Shown here: in pieces, positions 1 to 8,601 of the stretch
Position numbering within the stretch: position 1 is the stretch's first letter
Layout of the letters: the number at the start of each line of letters is the position of its first letter
Source of the DNA: Sphingobacterium yanglingense
Lineage (GTDB): Bacteria > Bacteroidota > Bacteroidia > Sphingobacteriales > Sphingobacteriaceae
Assembly (NCBI RefSeq): GCF_004363245.1
Contig: NZ_SNYV01000014.1
Location: 558,001-622,000, forward strand
Direction: 5' to 3'
DNA: 64,000 bases
Notes under the pieces: model-generated
What the model saw: the letters and a program-made list of their open reading frames with translations, nothing else
Databases searched by the model: none
Told to the model about the DNA's origin: nothing
Program-made: the position numbers and the translations under genes

Positions 1-661
1 ACGTTCTTTCTATAAGTTTTTGCAACGCGAGCAATTGGTGGTCAAAAATCCTGTTCGTTTGATTCAAGCGTTGAAAACACCTAAGAAATTGCCGGTTGTG
101 GTGGAGAAGGATAAGATGAATCAATTGCTGGATCATATGGATGCAGTAGCAGATGATTTTGAGTCATTGCGTGATTTTATTATTATGGAACTGCTTTTTG
201 GAACGGGTATACGGCTTTCCGAACTTTTGGAAATAAAAGAGAGTGATATTGATTTTTACAATAAAAAAATCCTTATATTAGGGAAAAGGAATAAGGAACG
301 TTTTGTTCCATTACATTTAACCTTAATCGAAGAACTAAAAGAGTATATAGGAAAGAAAAAACTTCAAAATTTAGAAAACATTTCCGAATATTTAGTCGTT
401 ACTAAAGAAGGAAAGAGAGCGTATCGGTTGTTGATTTATAGAGTAGTGAAAAAGTATCTAAGTATGATTACTTCACAGAAAAAAAGAAGCCCACATGTAC
501 TTCGACATAGCTTTGCTACATCTTTATTAGACAATGGTGCGGATCTCAATGCAATCAAAGAGTTACTAGGTCATGCTGGATTGGCGGCCACTCAGGTGTA
601 TACGCACAATTCGGCAGAGCGGTTAAAATCAATTTACAAACAAGCACATCCAAAGGCTTAA
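1..661 (+). CDS. xerC: Tyrosine recombinase XerC (5'-truncated by window edge)
   Basis: Site-specific tyrosine recombinase of the Xer type, which resolves chromosome dimers at dif together with a partner recombinase. The reading frame is open from base 2, so the true start lies outside the window; an in-frame TTG at 20 is not the real start. Counting from that TTG, the catalytic set is complete: Arg65 (GIRLSE), the H-x-x-R box His159/Arg162 (HVLRHSFAT), His185 (LLGHAG) and the nucleophile Tyr194 (VYTH). The C-terminus is intact. The gene lies 13 bp before hpf, a pairing usual for xerC in Bacteroidota, so I read it as the housekeeping enzyme rather than a mobile-element integrase. XerC rather than XerD is inferred from this neighbour only. 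Confidence 0.88.
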   Translation, partial: RSFYKFLQREQLVVKNPVRLIQALKTPKKLPVVVEKDKMNQLLDHMDAVADDFESLRDFIIMELLFGTGIRLSELLEIKESDIDFYNKKILILGKRNKERFVPLHLTLIEELKEYIGKKKLQNLENISEYLVVTKEGKRAYRLLIYRVVKKYLSMITSQKKRSPHVLRHSFATSLLDNGADLNAIKELLGHAGLAATQVYTHNSAERLKSIYKQAHPKA

Positions 662-674
662 AAAAGGAGGAAAA

Positions 675-1019
675 ATGAACATTAACGTACAATCAATCAA
701 ATTCGATGCAGATCAAAAATTGGTAGACTTTATCAAAAGGAAAACTGGCAAATTGGAGCAGTATTTGGACAATATCATTGAAGGCGTATGTTATCTTCGT
801 TTGGAAAATGTGGAAGGCGAAGAGAATAAGGTGGTAGAATTGAAGTTTAATATTCCAGGTAGTCAGCTTTTTGCAAAAGCGCAAGCGAAAAGTTTTGAGG
901 AGGCGACAGATATTGCGGTAGAGTCGTTGAGACGTCAGATTAATAAACATAAAACGAAAACTAGGACAAATGCTAGTAATCATAAAGAGATAATCTCTGC
1001 AGAAGAGGAAGAGTATTAA
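675..1019 (+). CDS. hpf: Ribosome hibernation-promoting factor (HPF/RaiA, short form)
   Basis: Small ribosome-associated protein of 114 aa that binds the 30S A/P sites in stationary phase and silences ribosomes. The sequence opens with the family pattern MNINVQSIKFDADQKLVDFI followed by KLEQYLDNI, and alternates strands and helices over residues 1-95. The C-terminal tail is acidic (ISAEEEEY), and the dimerisation domain of long HPF is absent. An unusually good Shine-Dalgarno (aaggagg) sits 5 bp before the ATG, which fixes the start. It is probably cotranscribed with xerC, and a strong terminator follows. Confidence 0.92.
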   Translation: MNINVQSIKFDADQKLVDFIKRKTGKLEQYLDNIIEGVCYLRLENVEGEENKVVELKFNIPGSQLFAKAQAKSFEEATDIAVESLRRQINKHKTKTRTNASNHKEIISAEEEEY

Positions 1020-1052
1020 TTGTTGGAGAATCTCTGAACACGTTTAAAGAAG

Positions 1053-1080
1053 GCGGCTTATTATTAAGCCGCTTTTTTTT
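1053..1080 (+). terminator. Rho-independent terminator after xerC-hpf
   Basis: An 8-bp perfect stem (gcggctta / taagccgc) with a ttat loop is followed by eight T residues. It lies 33 bp after the hpf stop and closes the xerC-hpf unit. Confidence 0.92.
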
Positions 1081-1103
1081 ATGTTTTTCTATCTCTTATT
1101 TTA

Positions 1104-1135
1104 TTTGGATTAATTCTTGATTAAGTTTATATTTG
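1104..1135 (+). promoter_or_regulatory. Bacteroidota-type promoter for the 1182 gene
   Basis: TTTG at 1104-1107 is separated by 20 bp from TATATTTG at 1128-1135. This is a perfect match to the Bacteroidota primary-sigma consensus TTTG-N19/20-TAnnTTTG. The start site would be near 1142, about 40 bp before the ATG at 1182. Confidence 0.6.
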
Positions 1136-1181
1136 CTCATCATTTAACAATAGCAGTCTAAACAAAATAAGGTAGGAAGAA

Positions 1182-1544
1182 ATGATTTGTCCATTAGCGA
1201 ATGTAGAAGAGGTGTTTACAACATCACAGGGGGCGGTTTATCAGTGCAGTCGAAAAAACTGTTACTGGTTAGAGTTTCAAGGTAATACTACGGCGTTTAA
1301 GGTAAGTGATTTTTTTGTGTTCAAACGGAGTGTCGATCAGATTGATGTTGAGGCTATGCTGAATAACTCTTCCCGCTCTTTTGATTTTGAATTAATTATG
1401 CCATTCCGTACGGAACGCTGCTTTCTATTATCCGTAGAAGATGTGCTTGAGTTACGGGATCTATTGGCTGGCGCTAAATTTATGCTTGAATTAAATGGAC
1501 AGATTCGCTCCATCCTAAGACGCGACGCTGTATTGGCAATCTAA
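1182..1544 (+). CDS. Small conserved protein, DUF6686-like
   Basis: Cytoplasmic protein of 120 aa without signal or membrane segments. It begins MICPLANVEEVFTTSQG and carries a Cys pair (CSRKNC, residues ~23-28) followed by a short strand-rich core (WLEFQG...AFKVSDF). This layout resembles the small Bacteroidota family DUF6686, often found near iron-storage genes. The family assignment is from memory of its pattern and is tentative; the function is unknown. It has its own promoter (1104-1135) and sits upstream of ferritin. Copies of the word AGTCTAAACAA occur at 1155-1165, in its leader, and at 1569-1579, after its stop. Confidence 0.6.
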   Translation: MICPLANVEEVFTTSQGAVYQCSRKNCYWLEFQGNTTAFKVSDFFVFKRSVDQIDVEAMLNNSSRSFDFELIMPFRTERCFLLSVEDVLELRDLLAGAKFMLELNGQIRSILRRDAVLAI

Positions 1545-1568
1545 TTGTAATTATTTTAAATCATATTG

Positions 1569-1608
1569 AGTCTAAACAACTTAGCTTTTTTAGGTTGTAA
1601 TTTAGACT
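1569..1608 (+). promoter_or_regulatory. Imperfect inverted repeat between the 1182 gene and ferritin
   Basis: agtctaaacaac (1569-1580) faces gttgtaatttagact (1594-1608), pairing apart from a 3-nt bulge. The loop carries a short T run, so it may act as a weak terminator for the 1182 gene. It could equally be an operator ahead of ferritin. Confidence 0.4.
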
Positions 1609-1653
1609 GAATTTGTATTGCATATTTTTTATCTATATCGCTCATTTAGCCTT

Positions 1654-1661
1654 TATCTTTG
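1654..1661 (+). promoter_or_regulatory. Candidate -7 box for ferritin
   Basis: TATCTTTG fits TAnnTTTG exactly, 69 bp upstream of the ferritin ATG. No convincing TTTG lies at the usual distance upstream, so the site is a weak call that may depend on an activator. Confidence 0.35.
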
Positions 1662-1730
1662 TATTAACAAACAAAGGATGATTGTCGTTTGTTATGTTTA
1701 AATAAAGTGTAAAAAATAAAAAATAACGAT

Positions 1731-2258
1731 ATGAAAGATTTATTGAAATTAAGATCATCTCTAGCTGAAGAGATTGAGAATATATTAAACGCGCAAGTAA
1801 AAATCGAAGCTCATTCATCCGCATTGTATCTAGCTATGTCAGCTTGGTGTGATGACCAAGGGTTAGACAATTCTTCTAAGTTCTTTGCAAAGCAATCGGA
1901 TGAAGAACGTGAGCATATGCTGAAGCTTTTTAACTATATCAACGATCGTGGAGGAAGAGCTATCTCTCCGGAGATTACGAATATCCCTGTTGATTTTGAA
2001 TCGTTCCGTGGAGTGTTTGAGCAAACCTTGGAGCAGGAAATGTTCGTTACAGAGCAGTTTAATAATATGGCTGACAAATGTATGAAAGCGAAAGATTATG
2101 TTACTTTCAATTTCTTACAGTGGTTCTTAGCTGAGCAAGTGGAAGAGGAGTATGTAGCTAGACGTATCCTTGAGTTGTTCGATGTTATAGGTGAAGAAGG
2201 TACTGGCCGTTGGGAAATTGATAAGCACTTGGTAAAAGTTGCTTATGATGGCGAGTAA
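1731..2258 (+). CDS. ftnA: Ferritin (non-heme, FtnA-like)
   Basis: Iron-storage ferritin of 175 aa, the usual length of bacterial non-heme ferritins. It predicts a four-helix bundle that assembles into a 24-mer cage, oxidises Fe(II) and stores it as a mineral. Ferroxidase-site features are visible: an early Glu with the following YLAMSAWCDDQG helix, the EEREHM segment (Glu and His ligands) near residues 60-65, and FLAEQVEEE near 135. No heme-ligand Met typical of bacterioferritin stands out. The ATG at 1731 follows an A-rich leader without a clear Shine-Dalgarno. A terminator directly follows, so it is monocistronic. Confidence 0.94.
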   Translation: MKDLLKLRSSLAEEIENILNAQVKIEAHSSALYLAMSAWCDDQGLDNSSKFFAKQSDEEREHMLKLFNYINDRGGRAISPEITNIPVDFESFRGVFEQTLEQEMFVTEQFNNMADKCMKAKDYVTFNFLQWFLAEQVEEEYVARRILELFDVIGEEGTGRWEIDKHLVKVAYDGE

Positions 2259-2287
2259 TCTCGGACATCGTATATAGAATGAATTTG

Positions 2288-2317
2288 AAAGGCTATCAAT
2301 AATGATAGCCTTTCTTT
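2288..2317 (+). terminator. Rho-independent terminator after ferritin
   Basis: An 11-bp perfect stem (aaaggctatca / tgatagccttt) has a 4-nt loop and ends in a T-rich run. It starts 30 bp after the ferritin stop. The A/T ends of the stem make it potentially bidirectional. Confidence 0.88.
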
Positions 2318-2425
2318 GTATACGATAATCTAATTTTTATCGTTTTATAGTATAATCTTTAATGGTTTTTTTTTGAATAGCAATATTTTAGTATATTGAA
2401 CTAATTAGATTTTGCAGGCCGATTC

Positions 2426-5146
2426 GTGGAATTCTCATGGTATAAAATAGGGGTTGTCGTTGTTGTATTTGCTTGTCAAGTGCTGCTGAACTCTGCCTTT
2501 GCTCAAGAGATTGTATACGGTAAGGTCCTGGATACGGCTGGCAATCCATTAAAGTCGGTCAGTGTACGTCTAACCAGTGAGTCGGATACCTTAAGTCAAA
2601 TGACAGATTTTCTAGGTAATTTTCGTTTTTCAGCTTTTAAGGGAAAAAATCTATCGCTTCTTTATACGATGTTGGGATATAAAAGTGAGAGTAGATCTAT
2701 GCTAGTACTAGGCGTGGGGGGCGAACTCGAAATTCCAGCTGTTCGGCTTGAACCTTATGCGGTTGAAATCGCTGACGTTAATATTTTAAAGGTTCTACCC
2801 ATTGTGGTGAATGGTGATACGGTACAGTTCAACTTTAATGCTTTTGATTTTCGAAAAAACTCGTTATTAGAAGATGCTTTAAAAAGCCTGCCTGGCTTTC
2901 AGGTCGGACGTGATGGGTCTGTGACTTATAATGGAAGATCTATAAAAAGAGTGAAAGTTGATAACAAAGATTTTTTTGGAGGAGATCTGCTGACTGCAAC
3001 ACGAAATCTGCCTGTGGATTTTATTAAAAATGTTCAGGTGATTGATTTTTACGGTGATAAGGAAGAGGCCTTAGGAGTAAAACAAAGCGACCCAGAAAAG
3101 ATAATTAATATCAGCCTAAAAGACGATCATAAGAAAATTTATTTTGGTCAGGTGACCGGTGGAGGTGGTACTAACTCCCGGTACTTAGGAAGTTTTGGGG
3201 CAAATAAATTTGATGATGGTAGAGAAATTTCAATTTTAGGATCTTTTAATAACACAAATACCAATCTGTTTAGTTTCGGTAGTCCAGAAGGTGGAGACCG
3301 CAATCGCAGTTCGATGGATATTGGAGATTACGCTGACCCTATAGATGGACTCAATGAAGTGAGTTCTGCCGGGATCAATGTTTCAGATAAGTGGGGGGAA
3401 CGTACATCATTTAATGCCGCTTATAGTTTCGTTCGGCAGAAGAATGAAACTGATGGGTTTTCAAAATTGACTTCTACCTATGTCGGCAATAAAATTGAAC
3501 GTGAGGAGGTATATAAGATGAATAATATAGACCAAAATCATAAGCTGAAGTTTGGTTTTGATAGCAAGTTCAACAACGCAGATGTATTACAGATAAAAGG
3601 AGACTTGATTTTTAATAGGCTTAACAGTTTCAATAAGAAAAGCACAAGGTTAACGAATTATGAGAAGAAAAACGAAGGGGTGTATCGGGATTCATCTAAT
3701 CAGATTAGTCCTAATGGCAATTTAGAGGCTATCTATTCCAAATCGTTTAATAAAGTGGGACGTAAATTGGTGGCAAATTTTATACTAAACTCTAATAATG
3801 TAGAGAAGCGGGAAAGCGTTTTTGAACAGTATGCAGAGAGTGGTATGGCTACTAAAGACGGTGAATTCCGTCAAGATCAGTATATTAAACAGAATAATTA
3901 TACCAACTCGACCCGGGCTTCGGTTTCTTATGTGGAACCCTTTTTTGAACATAGTTTATTTGAGTTCAGTTATGAGTTTGATGTAACGCGTATAGAAGCA
4001 ATACGTCTTGTAGAGAATCGTTTGGCTCCAGTACCTTATTATATCGATTCATTGACGGTAGATTATGATTATTTTTTTAAGAATAATAAAACTGGTGTGA
4101 CCTATCAGTATGAACCTAATAAGAAGTTTAAAATGCATGCAGGGTTTGCCGTACAACCCCTGTATATGGAAGGACGGGTGACCAAGGATAACGTGGTGTA
4201 TAAATATGAAAATATAAATCTAATGCCAACAGCTAAGGTAACCTATCGGTTTTCTAAAGAAATGGATTGGCAGATGGATTATAAAGGCAAGAATAATCAG
4301 CCATCGTTTAATCAGATTGCTCCTGTGGTGGATAACACAAATTCAAGGAATATTATAACCGGTAATCCAGAGCTAAAAGCCGAAAATGCACATCGGATAG
4401 GAACCACTTTACGAAAGAGTTTCAGTTCCAGGATGCAGTATTTTGAGACTAATTTTGCATATAATTTTATCCTTAATAAAATCGTAATAGATAAGCACTC
4501 TAAAGAGGGGTCTACTGTACAGGAAATGACCTTTAGAAATACTTCAGGATACTATGATTATAGATGGTATTACATGTTTAATACTCCTTTTATTAATGAT
4601 GATTTTCAATTAGATCTAACGGGCAATACGGACTATTATAATAATCTATCATTTATTGACGAAAAGAAGCGTACGACTAAGCAGTTGGTGATGACACAGT
4701 CTATGCAGTTAAAGTACCAGTGGAATGATTATGTGGAGTCTGTGCTGAATGCAAACTATATGTGGAACAACACTCGTTATGACATTCCCTTTAGAACAAA
4801 AATTAACGTGGAGACTATGTTTTGGGGCTTGGGAGCTAGGGGATATTTGAATGATAACCTGTCTGTAGGCTTAGAAATGTCGCAGCGTTATAATAACGGT
4901 TATGCGAATACTTTTATGAATGAAAACCAGACGATAATGAATGGTTTTATAGAGTTAACTTTTCTTCGGAACAAGTCTGCTTTATTGCGTTTGCAGGGCT
5001 ATGATTTATTCGACCAGAATAAGACGATGGGTATAGTTTCTGAATATATTGGTAATGATGTGTATGAGGCCAAAAACAGTCGTTTAGGTCGTTATTTTAT
5101 GCTTTCATTAAATGTTCGTTTACAAAAATTTCCAAAAAAGCAATGA
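2426..5146 (+). CDS. Outer-membrane beta-barrel protein with carboxypeptidase-like regulatory domain (TonB-receptor-related)
   Basis: Outer-membrane protein of 906 aa. A signal peptide covers about residues 1-27 (hydrophobic core VVVVFACQVLLNSAFA before QE), followed by a carboxypeptidase-like regulatory domain (~28-110: VYGKVLDTAGNPL...). A plug-like segment comes next (~118-245, with LEDALKSLPGFQV and VDNKDFFGGD), then a long aromatic, alternating C-terminal barrel (~250-906). This is the OMP_b-brl_3 layout rather than a classical SusC nutrient receptor, and no SusD-like partner follows. The start is a GTG at 2426; the nearby ATG at 2437 is out of frame. The ligand is unknown. Its stop overlaps the next gene by 4 nt (ATGA), indicating translational coupling. 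Confidence 0.85.
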   Translation: MEFSWYKIGVVVVVFACQVLLNSAFAQEIVYGKVLDTAGNPLKSVSVRLTSESDTLSQMTDFLGNFRFSAFKGKNLSLLYTMLGYKSESRSMLVLGVGGELEIPAVRLEPYAVEIADVNILKVLPIVVNGDTVQFNFNAFDFRKNSLLEDALKSLPGFQVGRDGSVTYNGRSIKRVKVDNKDFFGGDLLTATRNLPVDFIKNVQVIDFYGDKEEALGVKQSDPEKIINISLKDDHKKIYFGQVTGGGGTNSRYLGSFGANKFDDGREISILGSFNNTNTNLFSFGSPEGGDRNRSSMDIGDYADPIDGLNEVSSAGINVSDKWGERTSFNAAYSFVRQKNETDGFSKLTSTYVGNKIEREEVYKMNNIDQNHKLKFGFDSKFNNADVLQIKGDLIFNRLNSFNKKSTRLTNYEKKNEGVYRDSSNQISPNGNLEAIYSKSFNKVGRKLVANFILNSNNVEKRESVFEQYAESGMATKDGEFRQDQYIKQNNYTNSTRASVSYVEPFFEHSLFEFSYEFDVTRIEAIRLVENRLAPVPYYIDSLTVDYDYFFKNNKTGVTYQYEPNKKFKMHAGFAVQPLYMEGRVTKDNVVYKYENINLMPTAKVTYRFSKEMDWQMDYKGKNNQPSFNQIAPVVDNTNSRNIITGNPELKAENAHRIGTTLRKSFSSRMQYFETNFAYNFILNKIVIDKHSKEGSTVQEMTFRNTSGYYDYRWYYMFNTPFINDDFQLDLTGNTDYYNNLSFIDEKKRTTKQLVMTQSMQLKYQWNDYVESVLNANYMWNNTRYDIPFRTKINVETMFWGLGARGYLNDNLSVGLEMSQRYNNGYANTFMNENQTIMNGFIELTFLRNKSALLRLQGYDLFDQNKTMGIVSEYIGNDVYEAKNSRLGRYFMLSLNVRLQKFPKKQ

Positions 5147-6114
5147 TGCAAGCAGTTGTGATAACCGAACCTGGAGGACCTGAGGTCTTACAGGTGCAAG
5201 AACGGACAATTCCCTTTCTGGGAAAGGATGAGGTCTTGATTACGGTGCATGCCGCCGGAGTAAACAGGCCAGATGTATTTCAACGTCGGGGAAACTATCC
5301 TGCACCAGTCGGTACGGTGGCAGATATTCCGGGACTAGAAGTTGCGGGAGTAGTTGTGGCTGTAGGCGAAGATTGTCGTAGTTTCGAGGCCGGAGACCGA
5401 GTGATGGCGCTTGTCGCTGGGGGTGGGTATGCGCAATATGTTGCGGTAGATTGTGGGAGCTGTATCCGTATTCCTGATAATTTGTCGTTTACGGAGGCAG
5501 CAGGTATGCCAGAGACTTTATTTACCGTATGGCATAATGTTTTTGAACGGGGAAGATTGACTCGTGGAGAACGTTTTTTGGTACATGGTGGCGCTGGTGG
5601 TATTGGAAGTACAGCTATACAATTGGCTCATCTATTTGCAGCAGAGGTTTTTACTACGGTTGGGGGGACAGATAAAGTAACGTTTGTACGTAGCTTGGGG
5701 GCATCACATATTGTTAATTATAAAGAATCTGACTTCGAAGAAAGCTGGAACTCGGGTTCGATGGATGTTATCCTGGATAGTATCGGTGGTACTTATTTTG
5801 AAAAAAATATTAATCTATTGGCAGAGGAAGGGCGGCTTGTTGTGATTAATGCTATGCAGGGTGCTAAAGTTGAGTTAAATTTGATTAAGATGATGCAAAA
5901 GCGTATTCATCTAACTGGTAGTACGCTACGTAATCGATCACTTGAGTTTAAGAAACAGCTAGCGGATGCTATATCGCAGAATGTGCTTCCTTTGATCGAG
6001 ACAGGAGCTTACAAGACTCCTATTGCTGAGGTTTTTTCTTACAAAGATGCTCGTTACGCACATGAGTTGATGGAGAGCCGTGCCTTCAGTGGAAAGATTA
6101 TTTTAGCTTTTTGA
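5143..6114 (+). CDS. NAD(P)H:quinone oxidoreductase, PIG3-like, zinc-independent MDR family
   Basis: Medium-chain dehydrogenase/reductase of 323 aa. The N-terminal GroES-like domain (AVVITEPGGPEVLQV..., GVNRPDVFQRRGNYP) and the Rossmann motif VHGGAGGIGSTAIQLA near residues 146-161 match TP53I3/PIG3-type quinone oxidoreductases. The catalytic-zinc Cys/His ligands of alcohol dehydrogenases are missing. It probably reduces quinones or enones with NADPH in the cytoplasm. It overlaps the upstream barrel gene by 4 nt, and why the two are coupled is not apparent. A modest hairpin terminator follows. Confidence 0.88.
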   Translation: MMQAVVITEPGGPEVLQVQERTIPFLGKDEVLITVHAAGVNRPDVFQRRGNYPAPVGTVADIPGLEVAGVVVAVGEDCRSFEAGDRVMALVAGGGYAQYVAVDCGSCIRIPDNLSFTEAAGMPETLFTVWHNVFERGRLTRGERFLVHGGAGGIGSTAIQLAHLFAAEVFTTVGGTDKVTFVRSLGASHIVNYKESDFEESWNSGSMDVILDSIGGTYFEKNINLLAEEGRLVVINAMQGAKVELNLIKMMQKRIHLTGSTLRNRSLEFKKQLADAISQNVLPLIETGAYKTPIAEVFSYKDARYAHELMESRAFSGKIILAF

Positions 6115-6115
6115 T

Positions 6116-6145
6116 ACTGCTAAAATAATTTAGCAGTTTGCTTTG
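6116..6145 (+). terminator. Weak hairpin terminator after the oxidoreductase gene
   Basis: A 9-bp A/T-rich stem (actgctaaa / tttagcagt) with an ataa loop is followed by an interrupted T-rich stretch. It begins 2 bp after the stop codon. Confidence 0.55.
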
Positions 6146-6173
6146 TTGGAATATTTTTAGATATTTATATTTT
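6142..6173 (+). promoter_or_regulatory. Candidate promoter for the GH92 gene
   Basis: TTTG at 6142-6145, 20 bp, then TATATTTT at 6166-6173 (one mismatch to TAnnTTTG). The start site would be near 6180, giving a very short leader before the ATG at 6189. Confidence 0.4.
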
Positions 6174-6188
6174 CAAAATATAACCAGC

Positions 6189-8474
6189 ATGAAACTGAAT
6201 TTTGTATTATCGATATTTCTTTCGCTATTTATCCAACGTAGTTTTAGCCAAAAAATTGGTAAAACGGAAGCTCCCCTTGACTATGTAAGTACTTTGGTCG
6301 GTACGCAATCAACCTATTTTCTTTCTAGTGGTAATACCTATCCTGCTATTGCGATGCCTTGGGGAATGAACTTTTGGAGTCCTCAGACAGGTAAAATGGG
6401 AGATGGATGGATGTATACGTATACCGCTGAAAAAATCAGGGGATTCAAGCAGACGCATCAGCCTTCACCTTGGATGAACGATTACGGACAATTTAGCGTT
6501 ATGGCTATGGTAGGAAAGCCTACTTTTGATGAAAATAAAAGGGCAAGTTATTTTTCCCATAAGGCGGAGGTCGCAAAACCTCATTATTACTCGGTGTATT
6601 TAGCTGATTATGATACAAAGGTAGAGATTACTCCTACAGCTCGCGCCGCTTATTTCCGATTTACCTTTCCTCAGACGGACTCTGCATTTATATTGATCGA
6701 TGCTTTTGACAAAGGGTCTTTTGTGGAGGTGATCCCGGAGCAGCGGAAGATTATTGGCTATTCCACTAAAAACAATGGTGGTGTACCGGATAATTTCAAA
6801 AATTACTTTGTCTTAGAATTCGACCGTTCATTTACGAATATCTCCACATTTGCAGATTCTGTCTTACAAAATGGGCGGTTTAAAGTTAAAGCGGAGCATG
6901 TTGGTGCTATTGTCGGTTTGCAGGCTAAAAGTAGAGGAGATCAGGTTTTAGTCAAAGTAGCTTCATCTTTTATTTCGCATGATCAGGCTAATCTGAATCT
7001 GAAAGAATTGGATGGACTTAGTTTTGATCAAGCTGTTGAAAAAGGAGCTTCGGTGTGGAATAAAGAATTAGGAAAGTTGGAGATAGAGGGTGGGACAATC
7101 GATCAGATACGGACTTTCTATTCTTGTCTATATCGTTCTTTGCTTTTTCCAAGAATGTTCTATGAGTACGATGCAACAGGTAAAGTGATGCATTATTCTC
7201 CGTATAATGGAGAGGTATTGCCAGGTTATCTGTTTACAGATACAGGTTTTTGGGATACATTCAGAGCCTTATTTCCTTTTCTTAACCTGATGTATCCTGA
7301 GATGAGTCTAAAGATGCAGGAAGGGCTCGCAAATGCGTACCGTGAAGGAGGTTGGTTGCCAGAATGGGCTAGTCCAGGTTATCGTGATATTATGGTCGGT
7401 AATAATTCCGCTTCAGTGGTGGCCGATGCGTGGATAAAAGGAGTGCGTTCTAAAGATATAGAGGTGCTATTTGAAGCGGTAAAGAAAGGTTCGATGAATC
7501 CTGGGCCTATCACTGCCGTGGGACGTGCAGGTGCCAGCTATTACAATACCTTGGGCTATGTTCCTTATGATGTAAAGATTCACGAAAATGTAGCGCGCAG
7601 TTTGGAGTATGCTTACGATGATTTTTCGATTTACCAGTTGGCAAAATCGCTAAATAAGGGAAAAGAAGAGGTTGATTTTTATAAGAAGCGGTCTTTTAAC
7701 TACAAACATCTTTTCGATCCCGAATCGGGGTTGATGCGCGGAAAGAATCAAGATGGTAATTTTCAACGTCCTTTCAATCCTTTCAAATGGGGAGATGCCT
7801 TTACCGAAGGTAATAGTTGGCATTACAGTTGGTCGGTTTTCCAGGATTTTGAAGGGTTAGCTCGGTTATCAGGCGGACATAAGGCATTGGAAGCAAAATT
7901 GGACTCTGTTTTTATATTGCCCCCTATTTTTGATGATTCCTATTATGGTTTTCCAATTCATGAAATCAGGGAGATGCAGATTGCTAATATGGGACAATAT
8001 GCACACGGTAACCAGCCGATACAGCATATGCCTTATGTGTATAATTATGTTGGAACACCTTGGAAAGCACAGTATTGGGTGAGGGAGACGATGAATAGGA
8101 TGTATACGCCTAATCCAGATGGATACTGTGGGGATGAAGATAACGGACAGACTTCGGCTTGGTATGTGTTTTCGGCATTGGGATTCTATCCGGTAACTCC
8201 AGCTACTGATGAATATATAGTCGGTACGCCACTTTTTGATAAGGTAACATTGCATTTTGATAATGGGAAGAAACTGGTTATCCAAGCAGAGAACAATAGT
8301 CTTATGAATCGGTATATTAAATCGATGACGGTCAATGGTAAAGCTTCTACCAAAAACTATCTTAATCATAGCGAGTTGATCAAAGGAGGGAAAATTAACT
8401 TTTCAATGGATAGTGTGCCGAATAAGAAGCGGGGAACCACTGTTGAAGACTTACCTTTCTCTTTAAGCAGATAA
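6189..8474 (+). CDS. Secreted GH92 family glycosidase (alpha-mannosidase type)
   Basis: Exo-acting, calcium-dependent glycoside hydrolase of family 92, 761 aa, most members of which release alpha-linked mannose from N-glycans or yeast mannan. The ATG at 6189 begins a clear signal peptide (MKLNFVLSIFLSLFIQRSFSQ); an in-frame TTG at 6138 would bury it. Family marks in order are VGTQSTYFLSSGNTYPAIAMPWG, FTDTGFWDTFRAL near 370, GGWLPEWASPGY near 405, TEGNSWHYSW near 540, GNQPIQHMPYVYNY (acid region) and CGDEDNGQTSAWYVFSALGF (base region). It stands alone between its own promoter and terminator. Linkage specificity cannot be read from sequence. The fucose locus next door suggests a shared interest in host or algal glycans, but that is inference. 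Confidence 0.93.
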   Translation: MKLNFVLSIFLSLFIQRSFSQKIGKTEAPLDYVSTLVGTQSTYFLSSGNTYPAIAMPWGMNFWSPQTGKMGDGWMYTYTAEKIRGFKQTHQPSPWMNDYGQFSVMAMVGKPTFDENKRASYFSHKAEVAKPHYYSVYLADYDTKVEITPTARAAYFRFTFPQTDSAFILIDAFDKGSFVEVIPEQRKIIGYSTKNNGGVPDNFKNYFVLEFDRSFTNISTFADSVLQNGRFKVKAEHVGAIVGLQAKSRGDQVLVKVASSFISHDQANLNLKELDGLSFDQAVEKGASVWNKELGKLEIEGGTIDQIRTFYSCLYRSLLFPRMFYEYDATGKVMHYSPYNGEVLPGYLFTDTGFWDTFRALFPFLNLMYPEMSLKMQEGLANAYREGGWLPEWASPGYRDIMVGNNSASVVADAWIKGVRSKDIEVLFEAVKKGSMNPGPITAVGRAGASYYNTLGYVPYDVKIHENVARSLEYAYDDFSIYQLAKSLNKGKEEVDFYKKRSFNYKHLFDPESGLMRGKNQDGNFQRPFNPFKWGDAFTEGNSWHYSWSVFQDFEGLARLSGGHKALEAKLDSVFILPPIFDDSYYGFPIHEIREMQIANMGQYAHGNQPIQHMPYVYNYVGTPWKAQYWVRETMNRMYTPNPDGYCGDEDNGQTSAWYVFSALGFYPVTPATDEYIVGTPLFDKVTLHFDNGKKLVIQAENNSLMNRYIKSMTVNGKASTKNYLNHSELIKGGKINFSMDSVPNKKRGTTVEDLPFSLSR

Positions 8475-8484
8475 AAAGCAAACT

Positions 8485-8522
8485 AACGCTCGGTTTTTGA
8501 TAGAAAAGCCGAGCGTTTTTTC
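8485..8522 (+). terminator. Rho-independent terminator after GH92
   Basis: aacgctcgg (8485-8493) pairs perfectly with ccgagcgtt (8509-8517), extended by T/A pairs around a bulged G, and a run of T follows. It sits 11 bp after the GH92 stop. Confidence 0.88.
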
Positions 8523-8524
8523 TT

Positions 8525-8582
8525 GACATTTAAGCGCTCTTCCGATAACATCGGGGGCGGTTCATGTCTGTTGATGGGCTGA
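8525..8582. repeat. REP-like palindromic element, copy 1
   Basis: The core ccgat-aaca-tcgg palindrome with flanks gacat...cttcc and ggttcat closely matches a second element at 17671-17728. Both copies sit in convergent gaps just beyond an operon terminator. Confidence 0.5.
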
Positions 8583-8601
8583 AGGGACCATGACAGTTTT
8601 G

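Noticed and set aside
1..661. Tyrosine recombinase as integrase of the right-hand island
   Set aside because: It lies 39 kb away next to hpf in the usual housekeeping arrangement for XerC.
5143..6114. Zinc-dependent alcohol dehydrogenase
   Set aside because: The catalytic-zinc Cys/His and structural-zinc Cys residues are absent; the pattern is the quinone oxidoreductase (PIG3) type.
7869..8369. A 166-codon minus-strand frame inside the GH92 gene
   Set aside because: It is antisense to strongly conserved GH92 motifs and its residue pattern is that of a shadow frame.
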